From RGIG7332 sp045580305 (lineage in GTDB: Bacteria > Bacillota > Clostridia > Oscillospirales > JAAYXM01), in the NCBI GenBank assembly GCA_045580305.1, contig JAZNNQ010000054.1, positions 1 through 64,000 of the forward strand: DNA of 64,000 nt, in the 5' to 3' direction. The notes under the pieces are model-generated. The model had not been told where the DNA came from and searched no databases. It saw only the letters and a list, made by a program, of their open reading frames with translations. Each line of letters opens with the position of its first letter. The stretch's first letter is position 1. The position numbers and the translations under genes were made by a program. Shown piece by piece: positions 25,392 to 33,614 of the stretch.

Positions 25392-27447
25392 AATTAAAAA
25401 TATCGCCGTATTCTTCCTCTTTAAAGAGGATTTTTACGCGCTCGGCAAGCTCTTTATGCTCGGGGAGCGTTAAATCCGGGTCTTTTTTAAGAATATCACT
25501 TGCCACCCTTTGGGCCTTTTGTAATACCTCAAGATCGCGGGCAAGGTCAGCTATTTTTAAATTGGGCACGCCGTGCTGTTTTGTACCAAAGAAGTCGCCT
25601 GGGCCTCTGAGTTTCAAGTCCTCCTCGGAGATCTTAAAGCCGTCGTTGGTGGCGCACAGTGCCTTAAGGCGCGCTTTTGCAACCTCCCCGTCGGAATTCG
25701 AGAATAAAATACAGTATGACTGCTCTTTTCCTCGTCCTACACGGCCTCTTAGCTGATGAAGCTGAGAAAGACCAAAGCGCTCGGCATTTTCAACCGCCAT
25801 TACCGTGGCATTTGGCACATTCACGCCTACCTCGATAACAGTAGTGGACACTAAAATCTGAATTTCATTTGCAGAATACGCCCGCATGATCTCATCTTTT
25901 TCACGGTTTTTCATTTTTCCGTGTAAAAATGCCACATTTGCATAGGGAAAAACCTCTTTCGCCAGTTTTTCTGCATATTGTGTTGCGGATTTGAGTTCAA
26001 GCTCGTCATTTTCCTCAACAAGCGGACAGACGATGTATATCTGTCGCCCTTTTTGAAGTTCGCCCGCCATAAAGCTGTACGCGGTCTGGCGCTTTTCATC
26101 GTTTATGGCTACGGTTTTTATCGCTTGTCTGCCCGGTGGAAGCTCATCAATTATGGAAACATCAAGGTCGCCGTATAATATCAGCGCAAGAGTACGCGGT
26201 ATGGGTGTCGCCGACATAACCATAAGGTGCGGATTTTTGCCCTTCGACATAAGAGTAGCGCGCTGTCCCACACCGAAACGGTGCTGTTCATCGGTGATAA
26301 CTAAACCTAAATTGCTGAATGTAACATCGTCGCTGAGTAGCGCGTGAGTACCGATTATAATGTCGATCTCGCCATTCTCAAGTCTCGCTTTAATTTTCCG
26401 CTTGTTTGCGGCGGTGGTACTGCCTATCAGCATCTCGACCTTAATATCCAGGCTCTCAAAAATCGGGGCAAGCGTTTCAAAGTGCTGTGTGGCAAGGATT
26501 TCGGTAGGTGCCATAAGTGCGGTCTGGTATTTGTTTTCAGCAACAAAATACGCGCTTGCCGCCGCAACTATTGTTTTACCGGAACCCACATCGCCCTGTA
26601 CCAGCCTGTTCATAGGAACGCCCTTGCACATATCTTCAATTGCACTCTCTATCGCCCGTGTCTGAGCGCCGGTTAATTTAAAGGGAAGCCTTTCCAGAAA
26701 GGGCGCAGTTGATACATTTTCCATTTTAATACCCGAAATAGGTAAGCGCCTTTTCTTAAGCAGGCCAAGACCCATTGCGAAGATAAGCAGTTCCTCAAAA
26801 ATAAGTCGGTTTTGCGATGCCTCCAGCAAGGTCTGGTTTTCCGGATAATGAATATTTCTGTATGAAAATACCTGGTGGGCAAGGTTATTTTCCCGTCTGT
26901 ACTCCTCGGGAATGGGGTCGACAAGATGCTCTAAGCATTTGCCAAGTGCTACGCGGATATATGATGAGAGCATATTTCGGGTAATCCCCGCGGTAAGCGG
27001 ATAAACGGGAACAATGCGCCCGGTTTTTATGTTGTCGTTCTTCCGCTCAAATTCCGGGTTGTGCATCTCAATTTTCCGTCCGTTTAACACGGTTTTGCCG
27101 AAGAAAACATACCGCTGACCCAATTTCAGCTCCTGGATCGCGTATTTTTGATTAAAAAAGACGATTTCTATCCCGCCGCCCTCGTCGACAACGCGAACGG
27201 ACGCGATTTCAAGTCCTTTTCGTATAACACGCTTTGTGGGCACGCTTGATACGATGCCCTCAAAGCACACGGTTTCATCGGGAAGAAGCTCGGAGATTGT
27301 TTTTATGCGGGTTCTGTCCTCGTAATCGCGGGGAAAGTATGAAATTAAATCAAAAAGCGTGAAAATCCCGAGCTTGCCCAGCTTTTTTGCACGGTCTGCG
27401 CCCACGCCGTATAGCGTATCCACTTTTCGTTTAAGCTCATAGTGCAT
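25390..27447 (-). CDS. recG: ATP-dependent DNA helicase RecG
   Basis: RecG drives branch migration and fork reversal at stalled replication forks. The 685-residue protein has the N-terminal wedge/OB domain (about 1-235, starting HYELKRKVDTLYGVG), Walker A in QGDVGSGKTIVAA (about 285-297), a DEQH box in ITDEQHRFGVGQR (about 385-397), the TATP-like SATPIPRTL and QLRGRVGRG of motif VI. An AAAGGAGG site precedes the ATG at 27447. It has its own promoter although it follows yloU-yloV, the neighbour pair also found near recG in Bacillus. Confidence 0.97.
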   Translation of the reverse strand: MHYELKRKVDTLYGVGADRAKKLGKLGIFTLFDLISYFPRDYEDRTRIKTISELLPDETVCFEGIVSSVPTKRVIRKGLEIASVRVVDEGGGIEIVFFNQKYAIQELKLGQRYVFFGKTVLNGRKIEMHNPEFERKNDNIKTGRIVPVYPLTAGITRNMLSSYIRVALGKCLEHLVDPIPEEYRRENNLAHQVFSYRNIHYPENQTLLEASQNRLIFEELLIFAMGLGLLKKRRLPISGIKMENVSTAPFLERLPFKLTGAQTRAIESAIEDMCKGVPMNRLVQGDVGSGKTIVAAASAYFVAENKYQTALMAPTEILATQHFETLAPIFESLDIKVEMLIGSTTAANKRKIKARLENGEIDIIIGTHALLSDDVTFSNLGLVITDEQHRFGVGQRATLMSKGKNPHLMVMSATPIPRTLALILYGDLDVSIIDELPPGRQAIKTVAINDEKRQTAYSFMAGELQKGRQIYIVCPLVEENDELELKSATQYAEKLAKEVFPYANVAFLHGKMKNREKDEIMRAYSANEIQILVSTTVIEVGVNVPNATVMAVENAERFGLSQLHQLRGRVGRGKEQSYCILFSNSDGEVAKARLKALCATNDGFKISEEDLKLRGPGDFFGTKQHGVPNLKIADLARDLEVLQKAQRVASDILKKDPDLTLPEHKELAERVKILFKEEEYGDIFN

Positions 27448-27469
27448 AAAAACACCTCCTTTCCACTAC

Positions 27470-27498
27470 ATTATACCTTGTTTTTTCCGTTTATACAA
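27470..27498 (-). promoter_or_regulatory. Promoter of recG
   Basis: Minus strand TTGTAT (27498-27493), 17 nt and TATAAT (27475-27470) lie about 23 nt before the recG ATG and just after the terminator of the upstream yloV gene. Confidence 0.75.
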
Positions 27499-27500
27499 TA

Positions 27501-27527
27501 AAAAGCAGGTCAAATTGACCTGCTTTT
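27501..27527 (-). terminator. Terminator after yloV
   Basis: AAAAGCAGGTCAA and TTGACCTGCTTTT are separated by one base; the functional loop is probably several bases. It lies 5 nt beyond the yloV stop at 27533 and 3 nt from the recG -35 box. Confidence 0.85.
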
Positions 27528-27532
27528 ATTTT

Positions 27533-29182
27533 TTATTCAGCTGAAATCAAGTAATAATATACCGGCTGGCCGCCCTCAAGCAGCATAACTTCTGCATCGG
27601 GTGCCTTGCTCTGGCAAAGTGCCTGCACCTTTCCGGCATCTGCTTCCTCAACACCCTCACCATAGAAGATGGTAATAAATCCGGTTTCCTCAACCTTCAT
27701 CTGGGCAAAGAGTGCATCGGCAACCGCCTCTAAATCTGCACCGTTTGAGGATAACTTGTTCTCGCAAAGGGCGAGATATTCACCGCTTGCAATAGTGTGA
27801 CCGTCAAATTCAGAGTCACGCGCCGCATAGGTGATAGAGCCGGAGCGTACATTTTCGGCCGCCGCGGTCATAGCCTCTTCATTTTCTGCAACCTCGGCAT
27901 CTGCATTGAATGCAAGCATTGCGGAAATACCCTGGGGGATGGACTTTGTACCGATGACAACAACCTGCTTGTCGGAAAGGTCCACTGTCTGCTGTGCCGC
28001 CATAATAATATTTTTATTATTGGGAAGCACGAAAACTATCTCAGCAGGAGTTTTATCGATAGCCGCCAGTATATCCTGAGTGGAGGGGTTCATTGTCTGA
28101 CCGCCCTCGACCATCTGGTCGACACCCAAATCATTGAACACACCCTTGATGCCATCGCCAACTGCAATGGTAACAAAGCCGTACTTCTTTTCAGGTGCAA
28201 CGGATTTATTAGCATTTGCACGAGCTTCCTCAGCAATAACCTTTTGCGTATGCTGCTCGCGCATATTTTCGATCTTGATATTGATAAGTTCACCGTATTT
28301 AAGCGCCTCACCAAGTGCTTTGTCGGGGTTGTTGGTGTGTACATGGACCTTGATAATCTCATCGTCATCAACCACAACAACACAGTCACCAATAGACTCA
28401 AGCAGTGCTCTTAATTTTGCAACCTCAAGCTTTTTACCCTCGCGGCTTAAGGTTACGATAAACTCCGTACAATATGCAAAGGTGATTTCAACATCCTCAT
28501 CTGCAAAGCTTGCGCCGCCCTCGACCGCCTCATCAGAGGTCTCGGTGATAACAAGCTCCTTGCCGGAGAGCGCATCAACCATTGCTTCCAAAACGATTAC
28601 CCAACCCTTACCGCCGGCGTCAACAACGCCCGCCTTTTTAAGAACCGGGTTTAATTCCATAGTATCAGCCAGTGCAACATTAGCCTCGGCAATTGTCGCA
28701 TCTAAAAGGGCTAAAATATCGCTGTTTGTCTCTGCAAATGCAACCGCCTGCTCGGAAGCGCGGCGGGATACGGTTAAAATAGTTCCCTCAGCCGGCTTCA
28801 TAACCGCGCGATATGCCGCATCGACACCCTTTGCAAGTGCTGCCGCAAAGGTCTTTGCATCCAGCTCTGTCTTTCCTGCACAAGCCTTGGCAAAGCCGCG
28901 GAAAAGAAGGGATAAAATTACACCGGAATTTCCTCTTGCGCCGCGAAGAAGAGCAGATGCGGTAGCATCAGCCACCTGACTTACGGTTTCGGGTTCAAGC
29001 GCAGAAACCGCTGTAGCCGCCGCCTTCATGGTAAGTGCCATATTTACACCTGTATCACCATCGGGCACGGGAAATACATTCATTTCGTTTAAAAGCTGAC
29101 GATTTGCGTCAATTCCCGCAGACGCGAATTGCACAATTCGTTTAAAATCATTTGATGATATGATTTCCTTCAAATCTTGCAC
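27533..29182 (-). CDS. yloV: DAK2-domain protein YloV / fatty acid kinase FakA-like
   Basis: The 549-residue protein has an N-terminal DhaL-type ATP-binding domain with NVFPVPDGDTGVNMA (about 35-49) and RGARGNSGVILSLLFRG (about 94-110), a middle domain (about 215-320) and a C-terminal DegV-like accessory domain. Homologues act as FakA, phosphorylating fatty acids delivered by a FakB/DegV protein for membrane lipid synthesis. No FakB gene is in the window, so the substrate is inferred. It starts 6 nt after the Asp23 family gene, the usual yloU-yloV pair. Confidence 0.9.
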   Translation of the reverse strand: MQDLKEIISSNDFKRIVQFASAGIDANRQLLNEMNVFPVPDGDTGVNMALTMKAAATAVSALEPETVSQVADATASALLRGARGNSGVILSLLFRGFAKACAGKTELDAKTFAAALAKGVDAAYRAVMKPAEGTILTVSRRASEQAVAFAETNSDILALLDATIAEANVALADTMELNPVLKKAGVVDAGGKGWVIVLEAMVDALSGKELVITETSDEAVEGGASFADEDVEITFAYCTEFIVTLSREGKKLEVAKLRALLESIGDCVVVVDDDEIIKVHVHTNNPDKALGEALKYGELINIKIENMREQHTQKVIAEEARANANKSVAPEKKYGFVTIAVGDGIKGVFNDLGVDQMVEGGQTMNPSTQDILAAIDKTPAEIVFVLPNNKNIIMAAQQTVDLSDKQVVVIGTKSIPQGISAMLAFNADAEVAENEEAMTAAAENVRSGSITYAARDSEFDGHTIASGEYLALCENKLSSNGADLEAVADALFAQMKVEETGFITIFYGEGVEEADAGKVQALCQSKAPDAEVMLLEGGQPVYYYLISAE

Positions 29183-29188
29183 CTCCGA

Positions 29189-29536
29189 TTATTCGGCCAT
29201 CATAGAGTCAACGCACACATTGACCTCCTTGACCTTAACCTTGGTCAAGCGCTCAACATTATAGCGCACCTCGGACATAATGGACTGGCACACCGCCGGA
29301 ATATTGACGCCGTGCTCAACAACAATATGAATTTCAATTACAACGCGGTCACCGTCAAAGGATATTTTTACGCCGCGTGCCATATTTTCTTTCTTAAGAA
29401 GTCCTACGATACCGTCTTTTACATTGCGCTGTGCCATACCTTTAACGCCAAAGCAGTTGGTAGCCACATAACCACAGATTACGGTGAACACCTCGTTTGA
29501 TATATCAATTATGCCTTTATCTTTTTGAATGGTCAT
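29189..29536 (-). CDS. Asp23/Gls24 family protein (YloU-like)
   Basis: Asp23/Gls24 proteins are small alpha/beta proteins linked to envelope stress or, as YloU, paired with the DAK2 kinase. The 115-residue protein shows the typical start GIIDISNEVFTVICGYVATNCFGVKGM, a VEIHIVVEHGVNIPAVC strand region and the terminal KVKEVNVCVDSMM. An AAAGGAGG site lies just before the ATG at 29536. First gene of the yloU-yloV unit. Precise role unknown. Confidence 0.88.
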   Translation of the reverse strand: MTIQKDKGIIDISNEVFTVICGYVATNCFGVKGMAQRNVKDGIVGLLKKENMARGVKISFDGDRVVIEIHIVVEHGVNIPAVCQSIMSEVRYNVERLTKVKVKEVNVCVDSMMAE

Positions 29537-29573
29537 GACAATCCTCCTTTATAAATGCAGATACATCTACCTT

Positions 29574-29602
29574 ATTTTATTATATTTTTTTAAAAAACTC
29601 AA
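29574..29602 (-). promoter_or_regulatory. Promoter of the yloU-yloV operon
   Basis: Minus strand TTGAGT (29602-29597), a 17-nt AT-rich spacer and TAAAAT (29579-29574), about 38 nt before the ATG. Confidence 0.65.
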
Positions 29603-29636
29603 TAGTAATGCGCGATTTTCTCAAAAATTTAAAATT

Positions 29637-31703
29637 TTATTGCAGAGAAATAGCCGTAATATTATTCTCTTTTGCAAACTTTGTTTCCCGTAAATGGCAG
29701 GATAAAACCAGAATTTGCCGCTCTTTTGCTAACTTTTCAAGGAATTTCAACATTCTTGTCATTCTGGTGTCGTCAAAGTTTATCATCGCGTCATCCAGAA
29801 GGATAGGCACCTCTTTTGTAAGCAGCGCTTCGCACAGCGCAAGTCGCACTGACAGATACAATTCGTCCAATGTTCCTCCGGAAAGCTCTAATATACTGCG
29901 AGTTGGCGATGCATCATTTTCAGCAACCCGCAGATCCATATCCGCATTTTCAATTCGCACTACCTTGAAATGTTCACCGGTTAATTCCTTGAATATCTCC
30001 CCGGCGCGTTTCTCCACTGTGGGCGCAAATTTTCGCGCAAGCTCGGTCTGTATTCCGTAAATCGTTTCAAGGGCGATATCCACTGCCTGCAGATCTTTTT
30101 CCTTTTCCGCAAGTTTATCTTCTATTTCTGCCTTTCGCACCTCAAGTGCACCCAACTCGCCCCTGGTTTTTACCCGTTCTTCAAGTGCCGCAAGCTGTGT
30201 GACCCGCACCTCCAGCGCCTCTCTTGCACTGTTTATTTCTGCGGTAAGCTCCTCTTCGCTTTTTATTACCGCTTCGCTTGTAATCTGCTTTGATGCAAGC
30301 GCGGTAAGTTCTCCCACATTGCGACCCATTTTCAGCGCATCACTTTTTGTGGCAAGCCTTTCCACCCTCTGTAAAAGCTCTTTTTGCTGTAATTGATATG
30401 TTTGTGCGCTCTTGATAATTTTGTCGGTCTCGCTTATTGAAAAGCCTTTACCCAACATATTCAGCAGAGAGGCAAGATTTTCCCGCGCAGTATGCAACTC
30501 TGCTTCCTTGCGCTTATATTCTTCTTCAAGAATTGCCACGGTCTGGGACCGTCTTAACGCCTCTTCTTTCTTGCGATTAAGCTCTTTTTTGTTTTTTACG
30601 CCGTGTTTTTTGTAAAATGCGTGGTTCATCACGATATAAATCACGGCAAAAACGACTATTGCTATCGGCGCAATATACCACAGCGTAAATGCCGCCGCGA
30701 GTGCTACCGCAAGCGCGCAAATTGTTGCGACAACAAATGGCTTTACGCCCGGGCCGTCGGGTAGTGCCGTTTTCTCCTCGCCATTTACTTCATCAAGTCT
30801 TTTTTTACACTCAGCGCAGGCGCGGGCCGTGTCTTCCAAATACTTATATTTCTTTTCTATTTCTTCCGCTTGATTTTGAGTGATATGCTCTTTATTCTGA
30901 TGCTGTTTAAGGCAGTCCTTTGCAGCTACAAGCTCTGCTTCTGCATCCTCAATGAATTTTAAGTTGCGGCGTGCATTAACTATTTTTGCAACTTCAATAT
31001 CGCCTGCGGCTTTTTCTTCTTTCTCACGAAGGGCCTCGATCTCCATATGTAACGCGGTAAGTTCCATCGCCTCCCGCCTTGCCGCTTCAATGGTTTTGTT
31101 AATTCGCAGCAATTCTTCTTCAAGCTGTGGTATTTCGCCCTTTCCGTGATATTGGAGCACTCTTTTTTCCTTTTCCAGCCGAGCAATAATCTGCTTTTGG
31201 GAGACATCCTCCTCGCCGGTTGTTGCAATGGCGCATATTTTCTTCTCCAACTCACCTGTTTTGTCGCCGGTTATCGCAATTTGCGACTGGGCGATAAATG
31301 CTGTGCGCTCATATACCTCGCGACGGACGCCCAGCAGAGTCTCACCTACCGGCTCCGGAATGTCAAGGACTTTTCCGGTGTCACACTCAACTATTTTGGC
31401 ATCCTGTAAAATGCCGTTTCTGTTAGGGTTGCGCTCCATAACATATTCCTTGCCCTGCCAGGAAAATTCAATTTTTCCGTACATAGGCTTGCCGGACCAG
31501 GGCGCATATTTTTCTTTATCAGCAAGGAAGCCTGCCTTATTTTTCTCTCGGGTAGAAATTCCGTAAAGCATTACTCTGAGAAACGCGCTCCAAGTGGACT
31601 TTCCGGACTCGTTCTCGCCGTAAAGAACATTCAAGCCCTCACTTAGATCAAGGCGCGCTTCATCCAATTTACCGAAGGTGGCATACATGGTTTTGATCTT
31701 CAT
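29637..31703 (-). CDS. SbcC/Rad50-like ATPase, YhaN-type, with internal membrane hairpin
   Basis: The 688-residue protein is an ABC-type SMC-like ATPase: Walker A YGENESGKSTW (about 29-39), a Q-loop region, two long coiled coils, the ABC signature LSGGTLDELYLSVRLAL (about 610-626) and Walker B VPILLDDAMINFDD (about 637-650). Between the coiled coils are two hydrophobic helices (about 325-365) where Rad50/SbcC have the zinc hook. That arrangement is known from Bacillus YhaN; this protein is shorter than YhaN. Its ATG overlaps the stop of the metallophosphoesterase gene by 4 nt. It is probably a membrane-tethered DNA end processing complex with that partner; the role is inferred. Confidence 0.8.
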   Translation of the reverse strand: MKIKTMYATFGKLDEARLDLSEGLNVLYGENESGKSTWSAFLRVMLYGISTREKNKAGFLADKEKYAPWSGKPMYGKIEFSWQGKEYVMERNPNRNGILQDAKIVECDTGKVLDIPEPVGETLLGVRREVYERTAFIAQSQIAITGDKTGELEKKICAIATTGEEDVSQKQIIARLEKEKRVLQYHGKGEIPQLEEELLRINKTIEAARREAMELTALHMEIEALREKEEKAAGDIEVAKIVNARRNLKFIEDAEAELVAAKDCLKQHQNKEHITQNQAEEIEKKYKYLEDTARACAECKKRLDEVNGEEKTALPDGPGVKPFVVATICALAVALAAAFTLWYIAPIAIVVFAVIYIVMNHAFYKKHGVKNKKELNRKKEEALRRSQTVAILEEEYKRKEAELHTARENLASLLNMLGKGFSISETDKIIKSAQTYQLQQKELLQRVERLATKSDALKMGRNVGELTALASKQITSEAVIKSEEELTAEINSAREALEVRVTQLAALEERVKTRGELGALEVRKAEIEDKLAEKEKDLQAVDIALETIYGIQTELARKFAPTVEKRAGEIFKELTGEHFKVVRIENADMDLRVAENDASPTRSILELSGGTLDELYLSVRLALCEALLTKEVPILLDDAMINFDDTRMTRMLKFLEKLAKERQILVLSCHLRETKFAKENNITAISLQ

Positions 31704-32758
31704 CGCACACCCTCCCTATTTTCAATGGCAGCAATGCCGTAGCGTGCCGCCCTTTCCCTGATTTCGTCGTCGATTTTAAGAGCCTTAAGCCTTCTTAAAA
31801 ACATACCCTTTACGCTTTCCTCATGAGCCGCCTCCCAAATATCATAGGGCGGAGTGGTTCTGTCAATAATGGTAAGCTTGTAAAAATTATTTTCATATTT
31901 TGCCTGAAGAGCGCTTGCATCTATCCCCTCGCACACGCCCTCTAAGATAAGACGACACACCTCATATCTGTGGTCGCCCTGCAAATTCATTTCCAAATTG
32001 TTGTTTTCAACATCAATTATACTGTCTGTATATAAATAGGGGGATATTTTTCGGAATTCTAAATTAACCCTTTCTTCACACACGGTCCCGATATAGATAC
32101 CCTTTTCGCCGGTCTCGTCAAAGCCCCTGCCCTCGGGCGCGCCCGAATAGGCATAGTGGGTGCTGCCTGCACAAAGTACACCTTCGGTTGCGTGCACATG
32201 GCCCAATGCCAGATATGTAAGATTGCTGTCTGCAATTTGTGTTGTGGTAATGGGGTTATACTTTGAGGGTGAATTTGTTATTTCGCCGTGGAGTACCATA
32301 AGCTTTATGGCATCGTCATTTGCCTTAAACCCTTCAAGCAAGGATTTCTCACAGGAGTCGGTGGTAAAGCCCGCACCGTATACAACACAATTAAGTCCTG
32401 TGAGTGCCACTCTTTCTATCTCTTCTGAGGTAAAAATATGCACATTATCACTGAATTTTACCGAGCGGTATGGTGAGTTGCGGGTATAGGCGTCGTGATT
32501 GCCGGGAGAGATAAAAATTTGGGCACAACTTTTAGCAAAGGCGCCCTTTAGCGCCTCTGCCGTTTCGTAATATGCATTTTGACCGTCAAACAGGTCTCCG
32601 GCAAGCAAGATAATGTCCACCTGTTCTTCGTTTCCGATCTCCACCATTTTTTGAACAAGCTGCCGCTGGTGTGCGCGGCGCGCTCTCGCCTGCTCGTTAT
32701 TTAAGGCAGCAAAAGCGCTGTCTAAATGCAGATCTGCCGCGTGAATTATTTTAAGCAT
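31700..32758 (-). CDS. DNA repair metallophosphoesterase, SbcD/YhaO-like
   Basis: The 352-residue protein has the calcineurin-like nuclease motifs ADLHLDS (about 8-14), LAGDLFDG (about 53-60), SPGNHDAYT (about 84-92), LHGE (about 155) and GHVHATEG (about 186-193), which bind two metals. A C-terminal capping domain of about 120 residues follows. SbcD/Mre11/YhaO proteins pair with Rad50-like ATPases, and the ATPase gene follows with a 4-nt ATGA overlap. It begins 4 nt after ymdB. Nuclease activity is expected but unproven. Confidence 0.86.
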   Translation of the reverse strand: MLKIIHAADLHLDSAFAALNNEQARARRAHQRQLVQKMVEIGNEEQVDIILLAGDLFDGQNAYYETAEALKGAFAKSCAQIFISPGNHDAYTRNSPYRSVKFSDNVHIFTSEEIERVALTGLNCVVYGAGFTTDSCEKSLLEGFKANDDAIKLMVLHGEITNSPSKYNPITTTQIADSNLTYLALGHVHATEGVLCAGSTHYAYSGAPEGRGFDETGEKGIYIGTVCEERVNLEFRKISPYLYTDSIIDVENNNLEMNLQGDHRYEVCRLILEGVCEGIDASALQAKYENNFYKLTIIDRTTPPYDIWEAAHEESVKGMFLRRLKALKIDDEIRERAARYGIAAIENREGVR

Positions 32759-32762
32759 TAAA

Positions 32763-33542
32763 TTAACCTCGTGTAAATTGAATTCGTTTTACCTCTCGGC
32801 ATTTGAAATCCTTATCGTCTAAGCTGAACACTGCACCGCAAATACTGCAAGGTCCGGGTGCTGTTTCAAAACGGACGGGCACATCGCCCTTGAACAGACG
32901 CACCGACTGCTCCGGAAGGACACCTAAAACCGAATTTACGGGACCCGACATACCAATATCGGTTATATAACCCAGCCCTTCGGGGAATACGCGCTCATCC
33001 GCGGTCTGCACATGGGTATGTGTGCCCCAAAGGGCAGAAACCTTACCGTCGAGGTGGTATGCCATAGCGATTTTTTCACTGGTTGCGCTGGCGTGGAAGT
33101 CAATTATCGTAAAATCCGCGTGTTGTGCGGTTTCCTTGAGAATTCTGGTAACACAGGTAAAGGGATTATCGGGGCCGAAATCCATATTGCATCTGCCGAT
33201 AAGATTAATTACACATACCATCTTGCCCTTTACCTGGAAGATGCCGTGTCCCCTGCCCGGTGCAATATCTGCAAGATTTGCAGGGCGGAGGATATATCCG
33301 TCCTCATCTAAAAAGCGTGCGATTTCCCGCTTACCCCAGACATGGTTACCCAGCGTAATAACATCTGCGCCCGCGTTGTAGATGCGATGGGCCAAAGATG
33401 CGGTAATTCCAACACCGGCAGAGTTTTCTCCGTTGACCACGGTGAAATCGATATTGTTTTCAGTTTTTATTTTTCGCAGGCTTTTTTCCAGTTCTTTAAC
33501 GCCTGCTTCACCAACCACATCGCCGATAGCCAAAATATTCAA
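32763..33542 (-). CDS. ymdB: YmdB-family metallophosphoesterase
   Basis: YmdB is a cytoplasmic 2',3'-cyclic nucleotide phosphodiesterase that influences biofilm and motility choices in Bacillus. The 259-residue protein begins LNILAIGDVVGEAG and contains VNGENSAGVG, TLGNHVWGK, DFHAS and GTHTHVQTADE, the full YmdB metal-site set. I chose the TTG at 33542, with AAAGGGTG 8 nt upstream. An ATG further up (33614) would read through a transcription terminator and add 24 residues with no similarity. In Bacillus ymdB likewise follows rny. Confidence 0.92.
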   Translation of the reverse strand: MNILAIGDVVGEAGVKELEKSLRKIKTENNIDFTVVNGENSAGVGITASLAHRIYNAGADVITLGNHVWGKREIARFLDEDGYILRPANLADIAPGRGHGIFQVKGKMVCVINLIGRCNMDFGPDNPFTCVTRILKETAQHADFTIIDFHASATSEKIAMAYHLDGKVSALWGTHTHVQTADERVFPEGLGYITDIGMSGPVNSVLGVLPEQSVRLFKGDVPVRFETAPGPCSICGAVFSLDDKDFKCREVKRIQFTRG

Positions 33543-33564
33543 GGCAAATTCACCCTTTCTGATT

Positions 33565-33604
33565 AAAAAGATAGGTGCAACAGGGAGTATCTCTTGTTGC
33601 ACCT
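33565..33604 (-). terminator. Terminator between rny and ymdB
   Basis: AGGTGCAACA (33573-33582) pairs with TGTTGCACCT (33595-33604) around a 12-nt loop, 11 nt after the rny stop, with a T run at 33569-33565 on the minus strand. It may partly attenuate ymdB, which has no other clear promoter. Confidence 0.7.
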
Positions 33605-33614
33605 TTTTCTTCAT

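Noticed and set aside
28134..28979. 281-codon plus-strand frame inside yloV
   Set aside because: Low-complexity Ser/Ala-rich translation antisense to a conserved gene; no ribosome site.
33543..33614. Longer ymdB with ATG at 33614
   Set aside because: The extra 24 codons cover a terminator stem and match nothing in YmdB; TTG at 33542 has the ribosome site.
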